Positions 44,426-53,573 of a DNA stretch of 64,000 nucleotides are shown here, one piece after another. The stretch covers positions 1 through 64,000 of the forward strand of contig NZ_FMWD01000012.1 of assembly GCF_900102855.1 (NCBI RefSeq), in the 5' to 3' direction. Under the pieces are notes generated by a model, which did no database searches, was not told the DNA's origin, and saw only the letters and a program-made list of their open reading frames with translations. This DNA comes from Thiohalomonas denitrificans. Lineage in GTDB: Bacteria > Pseudomonadota > Gammaproteobacteria > Thiohalomonadales > Thiohalomonadaceae. Within the stretch, counting starts at the first letter, position 1, and every line of letters starts with the position of its first letter. Both the position numbers and the translations under genes were made by a program.

Positions 44426-44911
44426 ATGGAAAAGGAAATACTGTCGTCGAAACTGGCCAGCCTGAAAGAACGCAAGAAGGAGTTGAGGCTGGAGCACGCC
44501 ACGGATCTTCAGAACGTCGACGCCCAAATCCGTGAACTTCACGAGAAGCGGGCGCGCACCATATTGAGGCATAAACTGTCTGCCGATGCACTGGACCGCG
44601 AAATTGCCGAACTTCTCCGCCGGGTGAAGCGAACCGATGACGCGATGGCGGCGACACAGAGGCGCACGGATCCCGAAGCGGGAAGACTGCGCCCCAAGGC
44701 TGCTTCCCCCGCATCTGCATCGAGTGACATCAGGGCAGTGATTGTCGATATCCTCAAAGACCGGAAAGATATCAGTGAGAGCCTCCTACGGGAGAAGCTC
44801 CGCGGCAAGGGTCTGCAGGTAGGCCAGTTGAGCAAGCAGTTGGATGCAATGGTGGCGAGCGGTCTTGTCCGGCGTCGCGTTAGTGACTATTCGCTCGCTA
44901 AAAAACATTGA
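44426..44911 (+). CDS. Coiled-coil protein with C-terminal winged-helix-like domain
   Basis: Not a family I recognise. About 161 residues: the first 85 form a charged coiled coil (SLKERKKELRLEHATDLQNVDAQIRELHEKRARTIL), then a Pro/Ala/Ser-rich linker. The last 60 residues look like a winged helix (DIRAVIVDILKDRKDISESLLREKLRGKGLQVGQLSKQLDAMVASGLVRR). This plan suggests a DNA-binding protein or small regulator. ATG at 44414 is an alternative start. Confidence 0.55.
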   Translation: MEKEILSSKLASLKERKKELRLEHATDLQNVDAQIRELHEKRARTILRHKLSADALDREIAELLRRVKRTDDAMAATQRRTDPEAGRLRPKAASPASASSDIRAVIVDILKDRKDISESLLREKLRGKGLQVGQLSKQLDAMVASGLVRRRVSDYSLAKKH

Positions 44912-45007
44912 TCAAAGACAGGTATCCGGTCAGGGGACAGGCAGGAAATTTACTTCGCTGCGTCTGCCTCGGTATTCGCTCGAAAAAAGCATTGGGGCGA
45001 CACGCCG

Positions 45008-45370
45008 ATGATTAGCCGCATGATCATCGGCGTTGTCCTGCTCTTCGGGATACTGCTGCTGAGTCTGCCAAAGAGAGACGAGGATTCGCTCGCGAAGATC
45101 GCCTCGACCTCGATGTTGATGTGCACCCTGGATTTCCGTGAACGGGTGGCACGGCAGGTAATCAGGGGAGAGCCCGTGGATAGCGAGTTCAGAAACAAGT
45201 GCCCGGACCTGATTGCTGCGCTGGAGGTGAGCCAGCGGGGAAAGATGGTGATTAGCGGCAAGCAGCACCAGGTCAAGCTGACATTGAGCCCGGTCGTGGA
45301 GGGCAACACGATACGCTGGAGTTGTCAGGGTGAACCTGCGGCAGCCGTGACGAAACTGTGCAAGCTCTGA
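45008..45370 (+). CDS. Small hypothetical protein with N-terminal membrane segment
   Basis: A 120-residue frame with a single hydrophobic stretch (MIIGVVLLFGILLLSL) followed by a polar region with four cysteines. Relatives are not recognised. Some such proteins resemble pilin-like accessory proteins (N-terminal helix plus C-terminal Cys pair), but no prepilin cleavage motif is present. Ribosome site weak; moderate confidence that it is real. Confidence 0.45.
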   Translation: MISRMIIGVVLLFGILLLSLPKRDEDSLAKIASTSMLMCTLDFRERVARQVIRGEPVDSEFRNKCPDLIAALEVSQRGKMVISGKQHQVKLTLSPVVEGNTIRWSCQGEPAAAVTKLCKL

Positions 45371-45401
45371 TTCAGGCGGAGCCCGGCTGCTCCCTCCCCC
45401 A

Positions 45402-45965
45402 TTATCCCTTCCAGTAGCCCTTATGACCTGCCACGCCTCTGGCGCCGGCCTGGATGGCCGCTTGCTCGTCGTCCGCACTGACTCCACCCAGCGCATAGAG
45501 CGGCAACGCGAGCTGTTCGGCAATGCGCATCAACCCGCCCCAGCCTAGCGGTTCGATATCCGGGTGCGCGCTGGTGTATTGGATGGGCGAGAGCACGGCA
45601 AAGCTGGCGCCGATCGCCTCCCCTTTCTCAAGCGCTTCCAGTGTATGCCCGGAGATGGCGAGCAGGTAGGGGTGCGGGACCGGTCGCGTAACGGCCGACT
45701 TTAAGGCCTTGCTGTCCAGGTGCAGTCCATCGGCGCCGAGCTTTTCCACCAGCCCCGGATCTCCGGTAAGCAGCACCTTGCAGCCGTGCCGGTGCGCCAG
45801 ATCGATAACTTCCCGGGCCAGCTCTGCATATTCTTGCGTCCCCATTCCCTTCCCTTTCAATTGCATGAGGCGAGTCCCCGCCTGCAGGCTGCACTCAAGA
45901 GCTGCAAGGAATTCCGCCCGGTCTCCGGGGGATGGCGTAATGAGGTAGTGGGTCGGCAGTTCCAT
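45402..45965 (-). CDS. ThiE/TenI-like protein (thiamine phosphate synthase domain)
   Basis: A protein of about 187 residues with the TIM-barrel TMP-TENI pattern: HYLITPSPGDRAEFLAALE, AGTRLMQLKGKGM, CKVLLTGDPGLVEKLGADGLHLDS, SFAVLSPIQYTSAHPDIEPLGWGG and LYALGGVSADDEQAAIQAGARGVAG. It is closest to the ThiE-like domain that in many gammaproteobacteria is fused behind a MutT Nudix domain; here that domain is absent. Those domains are not thought to make thiamine phosphate. Start chosen at 45965 because a longer frame upstream is non-conserved and Lys/Arg-rich. Confidence 0.75.
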   Translation of the reverse strand: MELPTHYLITPSPGDRAEFLAALECSLQAGTRLMQLKGKGMGTQEYAELAREVIDLAHRHGCKVLLTGDPGLVEKLGADGLHLDSKALKSAVTRPVPHPYLLAISGHTLEALEKGEAIGASFAVLSPIQYTSAHPDIEPLGWGGLMRIAEQLALPLYALGGVSADDEQAAIQAGARGVAGHKGYWKG

Positions 45966-46213
45966 AGGCACCGAAAGGATTCTGATTAGTGCCCATAGTA
46001 TGGAGCCGCTGATGTCAGTGCAAAGTCGAAAAAAATCTTTTTCCTTCTCTCTTCTTCCTTCCTTTTTTTTTCGGCCCCTCGGCAGTGAGGTAGTAGTCAT
46101 TCGCTGTGCAAAAATTGACAAAAGGCAAAAACAGCCATTTTTCAGTGGCTTACAGGCGATTGTTACTTGCTTTCGATTTTTGTCCGTGATATCTGTTAGT
46201 CATGCATCAGAAT

Positions 46214-46242
46214 TTGATGTGCTTATAACTAAATCTGATAAT
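46214..46242 (+). promoter_or_regulatory. Putative sigma70 promoter of mtrC
   Basis: TTGATG (46214-46219), 17-bp spacer, GATAAT (46237-46242). It is the best match in the A+T-rich gap before mtrC and would give a 5' leader of about 115 nt. Confidence 0.5.
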
Positions 46243-46363
46243 CCATTCCCGGGAAAAAGGTGCCTTGAGAGCACCGGGTCCGTTGGACCCACCGCCCGCC
46301 GCGAAATCGTTCCAGGAGGAGCGTCGCACAGGGGACTCGGGAACACCTAAAGGGGGGTGACCC

Positions 46364-48565
46364 ATGTCCGTTCGTCTAGCACTTCAGCATGTCCACGCGC
46401 TTATAGCCTTCGCGCTCATTCTTTCCCTAACCGCCTGTGGAGGTGATGGCGAGGACGGCGCCGATGGTCAACCCGGGCCGCCGGGGCCGTCAGGCACGGC
46501 GAGTACGGCGACTGCACTGGATGTCCAGGTCTCCAGTGTTGAAATCGAAAGTCCGCCGGTCGTCGAGTTCTATATCGAAGACCAGGACGGCATGCCTTTC
46601 ACCGGCCTGACTGCCGGAGATTTGCGCTTTACCATCGCCCAGTTGAAACCGGGCGCCAATGGTGAGCCGAGTGCCTGGCAGAGCTACATCAACAAGACTG
46701 AAGAGGCGGGCAGCGTCGGCCCCGGCACCGAAGATAAGGTGCAGGCCAACTATGAAAGCGCCACCGATGGCACCTTCGTCAATAACGGCGATGGCTCTTA
46801 CAGCTACACCTTTGCTACCGATATCACCAATGTGACTTCTCCGGTAGCGGTCGATTATGAATCTACCCGGACCCATCGTATTGCGATGCAGATTGAGGGA
46901 GGGGCCCCGGTCACCAACGCGGTCCATACCTGGCAGCCATCAACAGGAATGACCAGCGGCATCTCCAGCCGTGACATCGTGATGACCGAATCGTGCAATG
47001 AGTGCCACGGTAAGTTGGCCTTTCACGGCGGCGGCCGCATCGACACCCGCTACTGTGTGACCTGCCATAATCCGGGCAGCGCCGACGCCAACAGCGGCAA
47101 CACCATCGATGCCAAGGTCCTGTTCCACAAGCTGCACATGGGGGCCAATCTGCCCAGCGTGGTGGCAGGTGGTACCTACAGCATTTTTGGTTATCGCAAC
47201 AGCGAACACGACTATTCCGATCTGCAATTTCCGCAGGACGTGCGCAACTGCACCAAGTGCCATGACGGCGCCGACAGCGATACCCCGGACGCGGACAATT
47301 GGAAGACTCGTCCCAGCGTCGAAGCCTGCGGCTCCTGCCACGATGACGTCGAGTTCGACACCGGGCTCAATCATATGGGCGGTGTTGCCGACAACAGCAT
47401 GTGCAGCGGCTGTCACGCTAACGGCGGCTGGGCCGGTCCGGTGGCCGATTCGCACGTGATTCCTACCCACGTGGCCAGAGAACGGTTCGCCTATAACATC
47501 ACCGAGGCGAGCTATGATGCGAGCACCGGGACGGTCACGGCCAACTTCACCATTACCGACCCGAGTAACGGAGATACGCCCTACGACCTCACCGAGGCGG
47601 ACTGGACGGCCAGCAACCTGCGACTCAATATTGCCTGGGACAGCAGCGAATACACCAACACCGATAGTGGCAACGGCGTCTCCAAGGCGGTGCAGATTGC
47701 CTTCCTGAGCGGTGGTGCCCTGGACGCGGCCTATCACTCCTACGATGCCGGCACCGGGGTGCACACGGTAACGTCCGATCCCCTGCCGGCTGCGGCACAA
47801 GGTGCGGGCAGCGGTTCGGTGGCCATCGAGGGCTATCCGAAGGCCGATGTGGATGGTGCGACCGTCAACACCCCGATTACGAGTGCCGTGGAGTATTTCG
47901 CCATCAATGACGGTTCCGCCCAGGCGCGGCGACAGGTGGTCGACAATGCCAAGTGCCTGCAGTGCCATGAAACCCTGTCGCTGCACGGCAATAATCGGGT
48001 GAACGACACCGCCATCTGTGTCACCTGCCACAACCCCAACAACACCGATATCTCCGTGCGACCGGCCGGTGGGGGCGGCGGTCTCGATGGCAAGCTGGAG
48101 GAGTCCATCGACTTCAAGCGGATGGTCCATGCCATCCACGCCACCGGTTCCAAGGTTCGCGAGAATCCCGTTCTCTTCTACGGTTATCGCGGTAGTGTGC
48201 ATGACTACAGTGGGCTTCGGTTCCCTGGCATCCTCAGCAACTGCCAGACCTGCCACGACGGTGACACCTATGCGCTGCCGCTCTCCGGTGACGTCTCGCC
48301 GAGCGTGATCGACACCACGGACGCAGGGACGGACTCGGATTCGGCGAGTGTTGACACCGACCCGACCAACGATCGGGTGATCACACCGACCGCGGCGGTC
48401 TGCTCCTCCTGCCACGACAAGGCCATTGCCCAAGCACACATGGAGCACAACGGTGCGTTGTTCGAGGCCACCCGTAGTCAGGCATTGATAGCCATCGAGA
48501 CCTGCGAGACCTGCCACGGCCCGGGTCGCACGGCGGACGTTGCCGTGATACACGGCGTCGAGTGA
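46364..48565 (+). CDS. mtrC: OmcA/MtrC-family decahaem outer-membrane cytochrome c
   Basis: A 733-residue surface lipoprotein with a lipobox (LSLTAC) near residue 25. Next to the anchor is a short collagen-like run (GEDGADGQPGPPGPSG), then a beta-rich domain. Ten CxxCH sites follow in two groups of five: CNECH, CVTCH, CTKCH, CGSCH, CSGCH, and CLQCH, CVTCH, CQTCH, CSSCH, CETCH. Between the groups lies a second beta domain. This is the OmcA/MtrC layout (beta-5 haem-beta-5 haem). The protein moves electrons between the cell surface and external acceptors or donors such as iron minerals. It begins an mtrC-mtrA-mtrB operon; the direction of electron flow is not shown by sequence. Confidence 0.92.
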   Translation: MSVRLALQHVHALIAFALILSLTACGGDGEDGADGQPGPPGPSGTASTATALDVQVSSVEIESPPVVEFYIEDQDGMPFTGLTAGDLRFTIAQLKPGANGEPSAWQSYINKTEEAGSVGPGTEDKVQANYESATDGTFVNNGDGSYSYTFATDITNVTSPVAVDYESTRTHRIAMQIEGGAPVTNAVHTWQPSTGMTSGISSRDIVMTESCNECHGKLAFHGGGRIDTRYCVTCHNPGSADANSGNTIDAKVLFHKLHMGANLPSVVAGGTYSIFGYRNSEHDYSDLQFPQDVRNCTKCHDGADSDTPDADNWKTRPSVEACGSCHDDVEFDTGLNHMGGVADNSMCSGCHANGGWAGPVADSHVIPTHVARERFAYNITEASYDASTGTVTANFTITDPSNGDTPYDLTEADWTASNLRLNIAWDSSEYTNTDSGNGVSKAVQIAFLSGGALDAAYHSYDAGTGVHTVTSDPLPAAAQGAGSGSVAIEGYPKADVDGATVNTPITSAVEYFAINDGSAQARRQVVDNAKCLQCHETLSLHGNNRVNDTAICVTCHNPNNTDISVRPAGGGGGLDGKLEESIDFKRMVHAIHATGSKVRENPVLFYGYRGSVHDYSGLRFPGILSNCQTCHDGDTYALPLSGDVSPSVIDTTDAGTDSDSASVDTDPTNDRVITPTAAVCSSCHDKAIAQAHMEHNGALFEATRSQALIAIETCETCHGPGRTADVAVIHGVE

Positions 48566-48571
48566 AGGCCA

Positions 48572-48597
48572 GCGCGGGCGCCTTCGGGCGCCTGCGC
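48572..48597 (+). other. Stable UUCG-loop stem between mtrC and mtrA
   Basis: An 11-bp stem with one G.U pair closes a C(UUCG)G tetraloop 7 bp after the mtrC stop. There is no T run after it, so it is not a classic terminator; it could stabilise the mtrC 3' end after processing. Confidence 0.7.
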
Positions 48598-48669
48598 CGG
48601 GGGCCGAAACCATCAGAGAGCCGGCAGGGAGGCCGGCACCAATAAGAAGTGGACCCTGTGAGGTGCCTA

Positions 48670-49623
48670 ATGCGACAACAATGGGCTTATGCCATTGCGG
48701 CCCTAGTGTTCCTGATTTCTACCAGCTTTGCGGTATTGGCGCAGGAAAGCGAAGAAACCTCGTCGACCTATACTGATCGCGGTGCCGACCGCTGTCTGAA
48801 GTGCCATGACGAATTCTCCGAGTTTCCCGTCATGGATATTTTCAAGACCAAACATGCCGAGACCTCGGATCCGCGCACACCGTTCGCGAAACTGCAGTGC
48901 GAGACGTGTCACGGACCGGGTTCCGAACACGCCGACATGAGCATCGATGACGAGGAGGAAGAGCGGCCGCCGATCCGCGACTTTGGCCACCGTGGGGCGG
49001 AGACGCCGGTGGCCGAGCAGAATGCGGTGTGTCTGAGTTGCCACGATGACCGTCACCGAAACGATTGGCGCGGCAGTGCCCACCAGACCGGACAGGTTGC
49101 CTGTGCCGACTGTCATCAGATTCATACTACCCATGACCGGGTGCTCACGCCTTCGGAAGAGCCGCAGGTCTGTTTCCAATGCCACACACGGGAGCGTTCG
49201 GAGAGTTACCGTGCCTCGTCCCATCCGCTACGCTATGGCTCGATGAGTTGCGGCTCTTGTCATGAACCCCATGGTTCCTTGACCGAATCGATGCTGCGGC
49301 GCTCGACACTCAATCAGACCTGCTACGAGTGTCATGCGGAGAAGCGCGGGCCCTTCCTCTGGGAGCACGCTCCCGTTAGCGAAGACTGCGCCCACTGCCA
49401 TCAACCCCACGGCTCGAACCATCCGGCGCTATTGACGCAGCGGGCGCCTCTGCTGTGTCAGCGCTGCCATTCACAGGCGGGTCATCCAAGCATTGCCTTT
49501 ACCGGCGATCTGACGTCCGGCGCATCGCCCACTGCGGGGATGCTGCTTGGACAGAGCTGCATGAATTGTCATTCCCAGGTGCACGGCTCCAACCACCCCT
49601 CCGGGGTCAACCTGAAGAGGTGA
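48670..49623 (+). CDS. mtrA: MtrA/DmsE-family decahaem periplasmic cytochrome c
   Basis: A protein of about 317 residues with a signal peptide (AALVFLISTSFAVLA). Ten CxxCH motifs are spaced along the chain: CLKCH, CETCH, CLSCH, CADCH, CFQCH, CGSCH, CYECH, CAHCH, CQRCH, CMNCH. This is the length and haem number of MtrA, the wire inside the MtrB barrel. The start at 48670 has GAGGTG upstream. It lies between mtrC and mtrB with short gaps, so the conduit is complete. DmsE-type is an alternative name for the same family; no DMSO reductase gene is nearby. Confidence 0.92.
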   Translation: MRQQWAYAIAALVFLISTSFAVLAQESEETSSTYTDRGADRCLKCHDEFSEFPVMDIFKTKHAETSDPRTPFAKLQCETCHGPGSEHADMSIDDEEEERPPIRDFGHRGAETPVAEQNAVCLSCHDDRHRNDWRGSAHQTGQVACADCHQIHTTHDRVLTPSEEPQVCFQCHTRERSESYRASSHPLRYGSMSCGSCHEPHGSLTESMLRRSTLNQTCYECHAEKRGPFLWEHAPVSEDCAHCHQPHGSNHPALLTQRAPLLCQRCHSQAGHPSIAFTGDLTSGASPTAGMLLGQSCMNCHSQVHGSNHPSGVNLKR

Positions 49624-49626
49624 TGT

Positions 49627-51750
49627 ATGACCAGACTGAATCGACGTTTTTCCGCAGGACAGCCGGTGGTCGGCTTGATCCTGATCGGGGTTTCGACCAG
49701 TGGTGCGGCGGCTGAATTGTGGTACCAGGCCGGAGAGGTGGACAAGTCGGAGTGGGAGTGCAAGTACTGTCTGTTCGAGAGTGGACTCAGCGGCGATGTG
49801 CAGTTGGGGGTGGGCTCCGTGGACGAAAATCAGTTCGGCTTCGGCAACTACACCGGCTATGACGACGACGGCGCCTACCTCGTCCTCGGAGCGGACTTGC
49901 GTTACCGGGGAGAGGAGGCCGCCTACTGGCGACTGAACAGCTCGCGTCTGGCGCTGGACAGCCGGAGTGTCCGGCTCGAAGGTGGTCGTCAGGGTAGCTA
50001 CCGGATCGGTGTCGACTACCTGGAGATACCCCGGCTCTATAGCGACGGGGCAGAGACCCCGTTTACGGGAGTCGGCGGCAACGACCTGCAGCTTCCGGAA
50101 AACTGGGTCAAGGCGGGCACTACCGACGGCATGACCGAGTTGGACAACAGCCTGCGTCCGGTAGCGTTGCGGACTGACCGTCGCCGGGTCGGTGTCGGCG
50201 TGGAGATTACTCCGACTTCACGTTGGAGCTATTCAGCCGATTTCCGGCGCGAGAGGAAAGAGGGGCTCAATGTCATCGGCGGTTCTATGCTGTTCCGCAG
50301 CACGCTGCTGCCGGAACCGGTGGACTACACCACCGAACAGCTTGATCTGGGGGTGGGTTATCAAGGGGATCACTGGAACGTTCAGGTCGGTTATTACGGC
50401 TCGTTTTTCCGGGAGGAAAACCGGTCACTGCGCTGGGACAACCCCTTCGGCGACCCGACCGGTGCCAACGAAGGGCAACTGGCGCTGCCGCCGGACAATG
50501 AGTTCCATCAGGTGACCCTGTCCGGCCGTTATGACGTCAGCGAAGCGACCCGGGCCAGTGCCAAGCTGTCGCTGGGGCGTATGACCCAGAATGATGAGTT
50601 TCTGCCGTATACGGTCAATCCCGCTCTCACTACGGGCGCGTTGCCGCGGGATTCGCTCGAGGGTGAAGTCCGCACAACCAATCTCGATGCGAGGCTGGTG
50701 TCTGCCTGGAGCGAACGCCTTACCCTGCAGGCGGACTTTCGCCACGACCAGCGAGACGATGAGACGCCTACCGACAGCTTCGACTATGTCAGTACCGATG
50801 CCTTTCTGCCGGGTGCCCGCGAAAACCGGCAGTACGATCGCAGGGACAGCCGGTTAGCGCTGCAGGGGCGCTATCAGCTGACGCCGCAGACGCGGGTGTC
50901 AACGGGCGCGGATTACGACCGGAAGAGACGGCCCGATGAGGAAGTCGAGGAGACGCAGGAGACCACCGTCTGGGCTGAAGCCGCCTCCCGCCTCCACCCG
51001 ACCAGCCAGTTGGTCGTCGGCCTCGCTTATGCCGATCGGGATGCGTCGGAATACCGGGTTCTGGATGCCGCGATCCCGGAGCAAAACCCGCTGATGGTGA
51101 AGTTCAACATGGCGTCGCGGGAGCAGGAACGGGCGGAGGCGCGCCTGACCGTTTCACCGCGAGAACACATCGACTTCGGAGTCGAACTCGCTTTTAGGGA
51201 CAACGACTATACCGATGGGGCCATCGGGCTGCGCTCGAGCCGTGACACCAGCGTCAGCTTCGATGCCACGGTGCTGGTCAGTAGAAGCCTGAGTTTCCAT
51301 GGCTTCGCTAGCCGGGAAGTCCACGACAACGAGCAGACCGGCAGTCAGGACTTTTCGGTTCCCGACTGGTTCGCTACCACGGAGGACGCCATCAACAGTG
51401 CCGGCGTCGGGGTATCCTGGGAGGTCTTCCACGACAGCTTCACCCAGAAAGGGCTGAACCTGAGCCTCGACTACGTCCGCTCCGATGCCACCGGAAAGAT
51501 CGGCATCAGGAACGAGACCGGTTTCCCAGACCTGGAAAGCTCGGTGACCAACGTCCAGGCACAGGCTCGCTATCGGTTCAGCGAAACGGTTTCGACCGAG
51601 CTTGCCTACTACTACGAACGGTTCGAGAGTGATGACTGGATGGTGGATGGGGTCGAGCCCGATACCCTGCCTACAGTGCTCACTCTCGGCAGTGAGGGCC
51701 AAAACTACGACAATCACGTGATTGCCGCCTACGTCCGCTACCGTTTTTAG
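49627..51750 (+). CDS. mtrB: MtrB/PioB-family outer-membrane porin of the electron conduit
   Basis: A 707-residue outer-membrane beta barrel with a signal peptide and the N-terminal CKYC pair (C45, C48) that marks MtrB of electron-conduit complexes. The body is a long series of alternating polar/hydrophobic strands (RWSYSADFRRERKEGLNVIGG; DLGVGYQGDHWNVQVGYYGSFF). It ends YVRYRF with the C-terminal Phe used for barrel assembly. It encloses MtrA and joins it to MtrC at the surface. It is 3 bp after mtrA. Its end overlaps the convergent lipoprotein frame. Confidence 0.92.
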   Translation: MTRLNRRFSAGQPVVGLILIGVSTSGAAAELWYQAGEVDKSEWECKYCLFESGLSGDVQLGVGSVDENQFGFGNYTGYDDDGAYLVLGADLRYRGEEAAYWRLNSSRLALDSRSVRLEGGRQGSYRIGVDYLEIPRLYSDGAETPFTGVGGNDLQLPENWVKAGTTDGMTELDNSLRPVALRTDRRRVGVGVEITPTSRWSYSADFRRERKEGLNVIGGSMLFRSTLLPEPVDYTTEQLDLGVGYQGDHWNVQVGYYGSFFREENRSLRWDNPFGDPTGANEGQLALPPDNEFHQVTLSGRYDVSEATRASAKLSLGRMTQNDEFLPYTVNPALTTGALPRDSLEGEVRTTNLDARLVSAWSERLTLQADFRHDQRDDETPTDSFDYVSTDAFLPGARENRQYDRRDSRLALQGRYQLTPQTRVSTGADYDRKRRPDEEVEETQETTVWAEAASRLHPTSQLVVGLAYADRDASEYRVLDAAIPEQNPLMVKFNMASREQERAEARLTVSPREHIDFGVELAFRDNDYTDGAIGLRSSRDTSVSFDATVLVSRSLSFHGFASREVHDNEQTGSQDFSVPDWFATTEDAINSAGVGVSWEVFHDSFTQKGLNLSLDYVRSDATGKIGIRNETGFPDLESSVTNVQAQARYRFSETVSTELAYYYERFESDDWMVDGVEPDTLPTVLTLGSEGQNYDNHVIAAYVRYRF

Positions 51751-52654
51751 CCAGCAGCCTTACTGGCCGCCACCGGGACATATCGTCACGTTCCGGTGGC
51801 GGAGGGCTGAGTAGCTCTTCCATTTTCGATTGGATCTTTGCTCTCCAGTCCTGCCAGCGCTGTTTGTACGAATTGAATTCGTCGCCTTCAATCGTATCGA
51901 GCCGCTGGTGTGCAGTCAGTAAGGTATCGCTGCTATCGGCGATGGACTCTGTGGTGGGACGGGCCAGGGAGTCATTGCTTTCATGCAGATCATTAACGAC
52001 TTCGCGCAGGATGTCCTGGTCTTCTTCCGTGGTCTTGTCCCGGTGTTCCTTCAGGGCACGCTCGATCGAGTCGGCCAGCTCACCGATGTGCCTCTCCAGC
52101 TCCGCTCCATAGTGTTCCACACGTTCGGAGGCGTCTTCCTGCAGCGATCGGGAAAAGGTACGCACCTGCTCCGCCATGCTCTTGATGTTGGCATCCAGTT
52201 CGCGGGAGGCGTGGCCGAACTGACTGGAGATCTCCCGGCCGAGAGCGCCGACGCTGTTGACGAGGCCCTCCAGTGCAGCTCTGGCCCGGAGTTCATCGGC
52301 GGTGCGGGTGTAATCCACCCTCCATTGTTCGCCCTGACGAACCAGGTGGGTCGAAAACGTCAGGTCGTCGTCGGGAGCCTCCGGGTCTGACAGTCTGGTG
52401 ACAATTTCGGCATCAGTTGTATCGATGACCACCTTGCCCCATGACAGTTCGACATTCTCCCAGTCATCGCGGGAGAACCGGTCGTAGCCCTCGATGTCGC
52501 TGAGGGTGGAATGCCCGACGATCCCCTCAACATCGCCCCGGCTGACGGCGGTCCAGAAGGATTGCGTGACTTCCTGAGGCGTCTTTGGTCCGCCACACGC
52601 AGCAAGCAGCAGTAGCGAGCACGTGAGTCCAATAGTGGGTATCTTTTTTTTCAT
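51680..52654 (-). CDS. Lipoprotein of unknown function with helical C-terminus
   Basis: A 324-residue lipoprotein (LLLAAC lipobox) whose first 120 residues resemble NTF2-like DUF4878-type domains (TPQEVTQSFWTAVSRGDVEGI, then GEQWRVDYTRTADELRARAALEG). The remainder is a long charged coiled coil. The last 25 residues overlap the coding end of mtrB by 71 bp on the opposite strand and are Arg-rich, so the natural end may be earlier. Function unknown. Confidence 0.65.
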   Translation of the reverse strand: MKKKIPTIGLTCSLLLLAACGGPKTPQEVTQSFWTAVSRGDVEGIVGHSTLSDIEGYDRFSRDDWENVELSWGKVVIDTTDAEIVTRLSDPEAPDDDLTFSTHLVRQGEQWRVDYTRTADELRARAALEGLVNSVGALGREISSQFGHASRELDANIKSMAEQVRTFSRSLQEDASERVEHYGAELERHIGELADSIERALKEHRDKTTEEDQDILREVVNDLHESNDSLARPTTESIADSSDTLLTAHQRLDTIEGDEFNSYKQRWQDWRAKIQSKMEELLSPPPPERDDMSRWRPVRLLAKNGSGRRRQSRDCRSFGPHCRE

Positions 52655-52747
52655 CGCTGTTTTTCAGATTCGGTTTCTTTGTCACCGCGTGGCCCAAACC
52701 TATCATTGTCCAGGGAGTGGTGCCGGGTTCGCGTGGACAACCCGGTT

Positions 52748-53068
52748 TCAATCTCGTACCAGGCTGGCACCGCGTGGTACCTCTTTATGCAATTTGCGAC
52801 AGTTGCCGGGAGGGGGTTGCTGTCCCGGCTCGCGCCCGTGATACCAGATACGGCACTCCCCGGGAGGGGGCCTGTGCCCGGCAGGAATGTTCGGGTTGGA
52901 CCGCGCCCTTGTTCGGCTTCTTTCGTGCTCTTTGTCCGACCCGAAGGTGATGCTTACATCCGCCTCATCCAGACCTATATTCGCGCGACCGCTCACATCG
53001 GCGGCCGTTATCGCCCCTGAAAACGAGAGGAGGCAGGCAATCGCGCCGATTTTTATCATTTTTCGCAC
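52748..53068 (-). CDS. Small secreted protein with PPPGxC repeats
   Basis: A 106-residue protein with a signal peptide (AIACLLSFSGAITAA). It then has a short beta-rich part and a conserved tail with two copies of PPPGxC (RPPPGECRIWYHGREPGQ, then QPPPGNCRKL). I have seen this Pro/Cys motif in small exported proteins of gammaproteobacteria, without known function. The two cysteines may pair. Confidence 0.65.
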   Translation of the reverse strand: MRKMIKIGAIACLLSFSGAITAADVSGRANIGLDEADVSITFGSDKEHERSRTRARSNPNIPAGHRPPPGECRIWYHGREPGQQPPPGNCRKLHKEVPRGASLVRD

Positions 53069-53225
53069 AACGCATTCTCCATGGGGTGTACCAGATCGGG
53101 ATTTTCACACGAGCAGAGGACCGGAATCCGTGACCGGGTTCGCCGCCCTGTCCAGAAGAACACGTTAGGGGTGACTGTGTTCAACAAGCAGACCCCAACG
53201 ACCCCGGACGTGCGACAATGGCTGC

Positions 53226-53510
53226 ATGCAGCCCTCAGACCCTGATAATGTCACCTGTGAAACCTGCAAGGCCAATTGCTGTCGGCTGCAGGTCCTGCTC
53301 ATCGACGACAACGATGTGCCCGAGTCGATGACCGATTGGACCGACTGGGGGGGACAGGTCATGTACCGTCGTGATGATGGCTGGTGCACGGCAGTCGACC
53401 GCGAAACGATGCGGTGCACCATCTACGCCCGACGCCCGCAGGTCTGTCGCGACTTCGAAATGGGCGGTAGGGAGTGTCTTGATGAGCGCAATGCGCCCGG
53501 GAACGAATGA
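53226..53510 (+). CDS. YkgJ-family cysteine cluster protein
   Basis: A 94-residue protein with the Fe/Zn-binding cysteine pattern of this family: CETCKANCCRL, DDGWCTAVDRETMRCTIYARRPQVCRDFEMGGREC. The CxxCxxxCC start and the C-x2-F-like end are typical. Such proteins probably bind a zinc ion or an iron-sulfur cluster. Function unknown. Confidence 0.8.
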   Translation: MQPSDPDNVTCETCKANCCRLQVLLIDDNDVPESMTDWTDWGGQVMYRRDDGWCTAVDRETMRCTIYARRPQVCRDFEMGGRECLDERNAPGNE

Positions 53511-53573
53511 CGGCAGAGTAGTGCGGTGGGCACGGCCCGTCTCCATTGCATCCCTTCGGGGCGGCAAACGCGT

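Noticed and set aside
46940-48613. Very long open frame on the minus strand opposite mtrC
   Set aside because: It mirrors mtrC codons, has no domain character, and mtrC carries ten haem motifs in the other frame. High G+C makes such antisense frames common.
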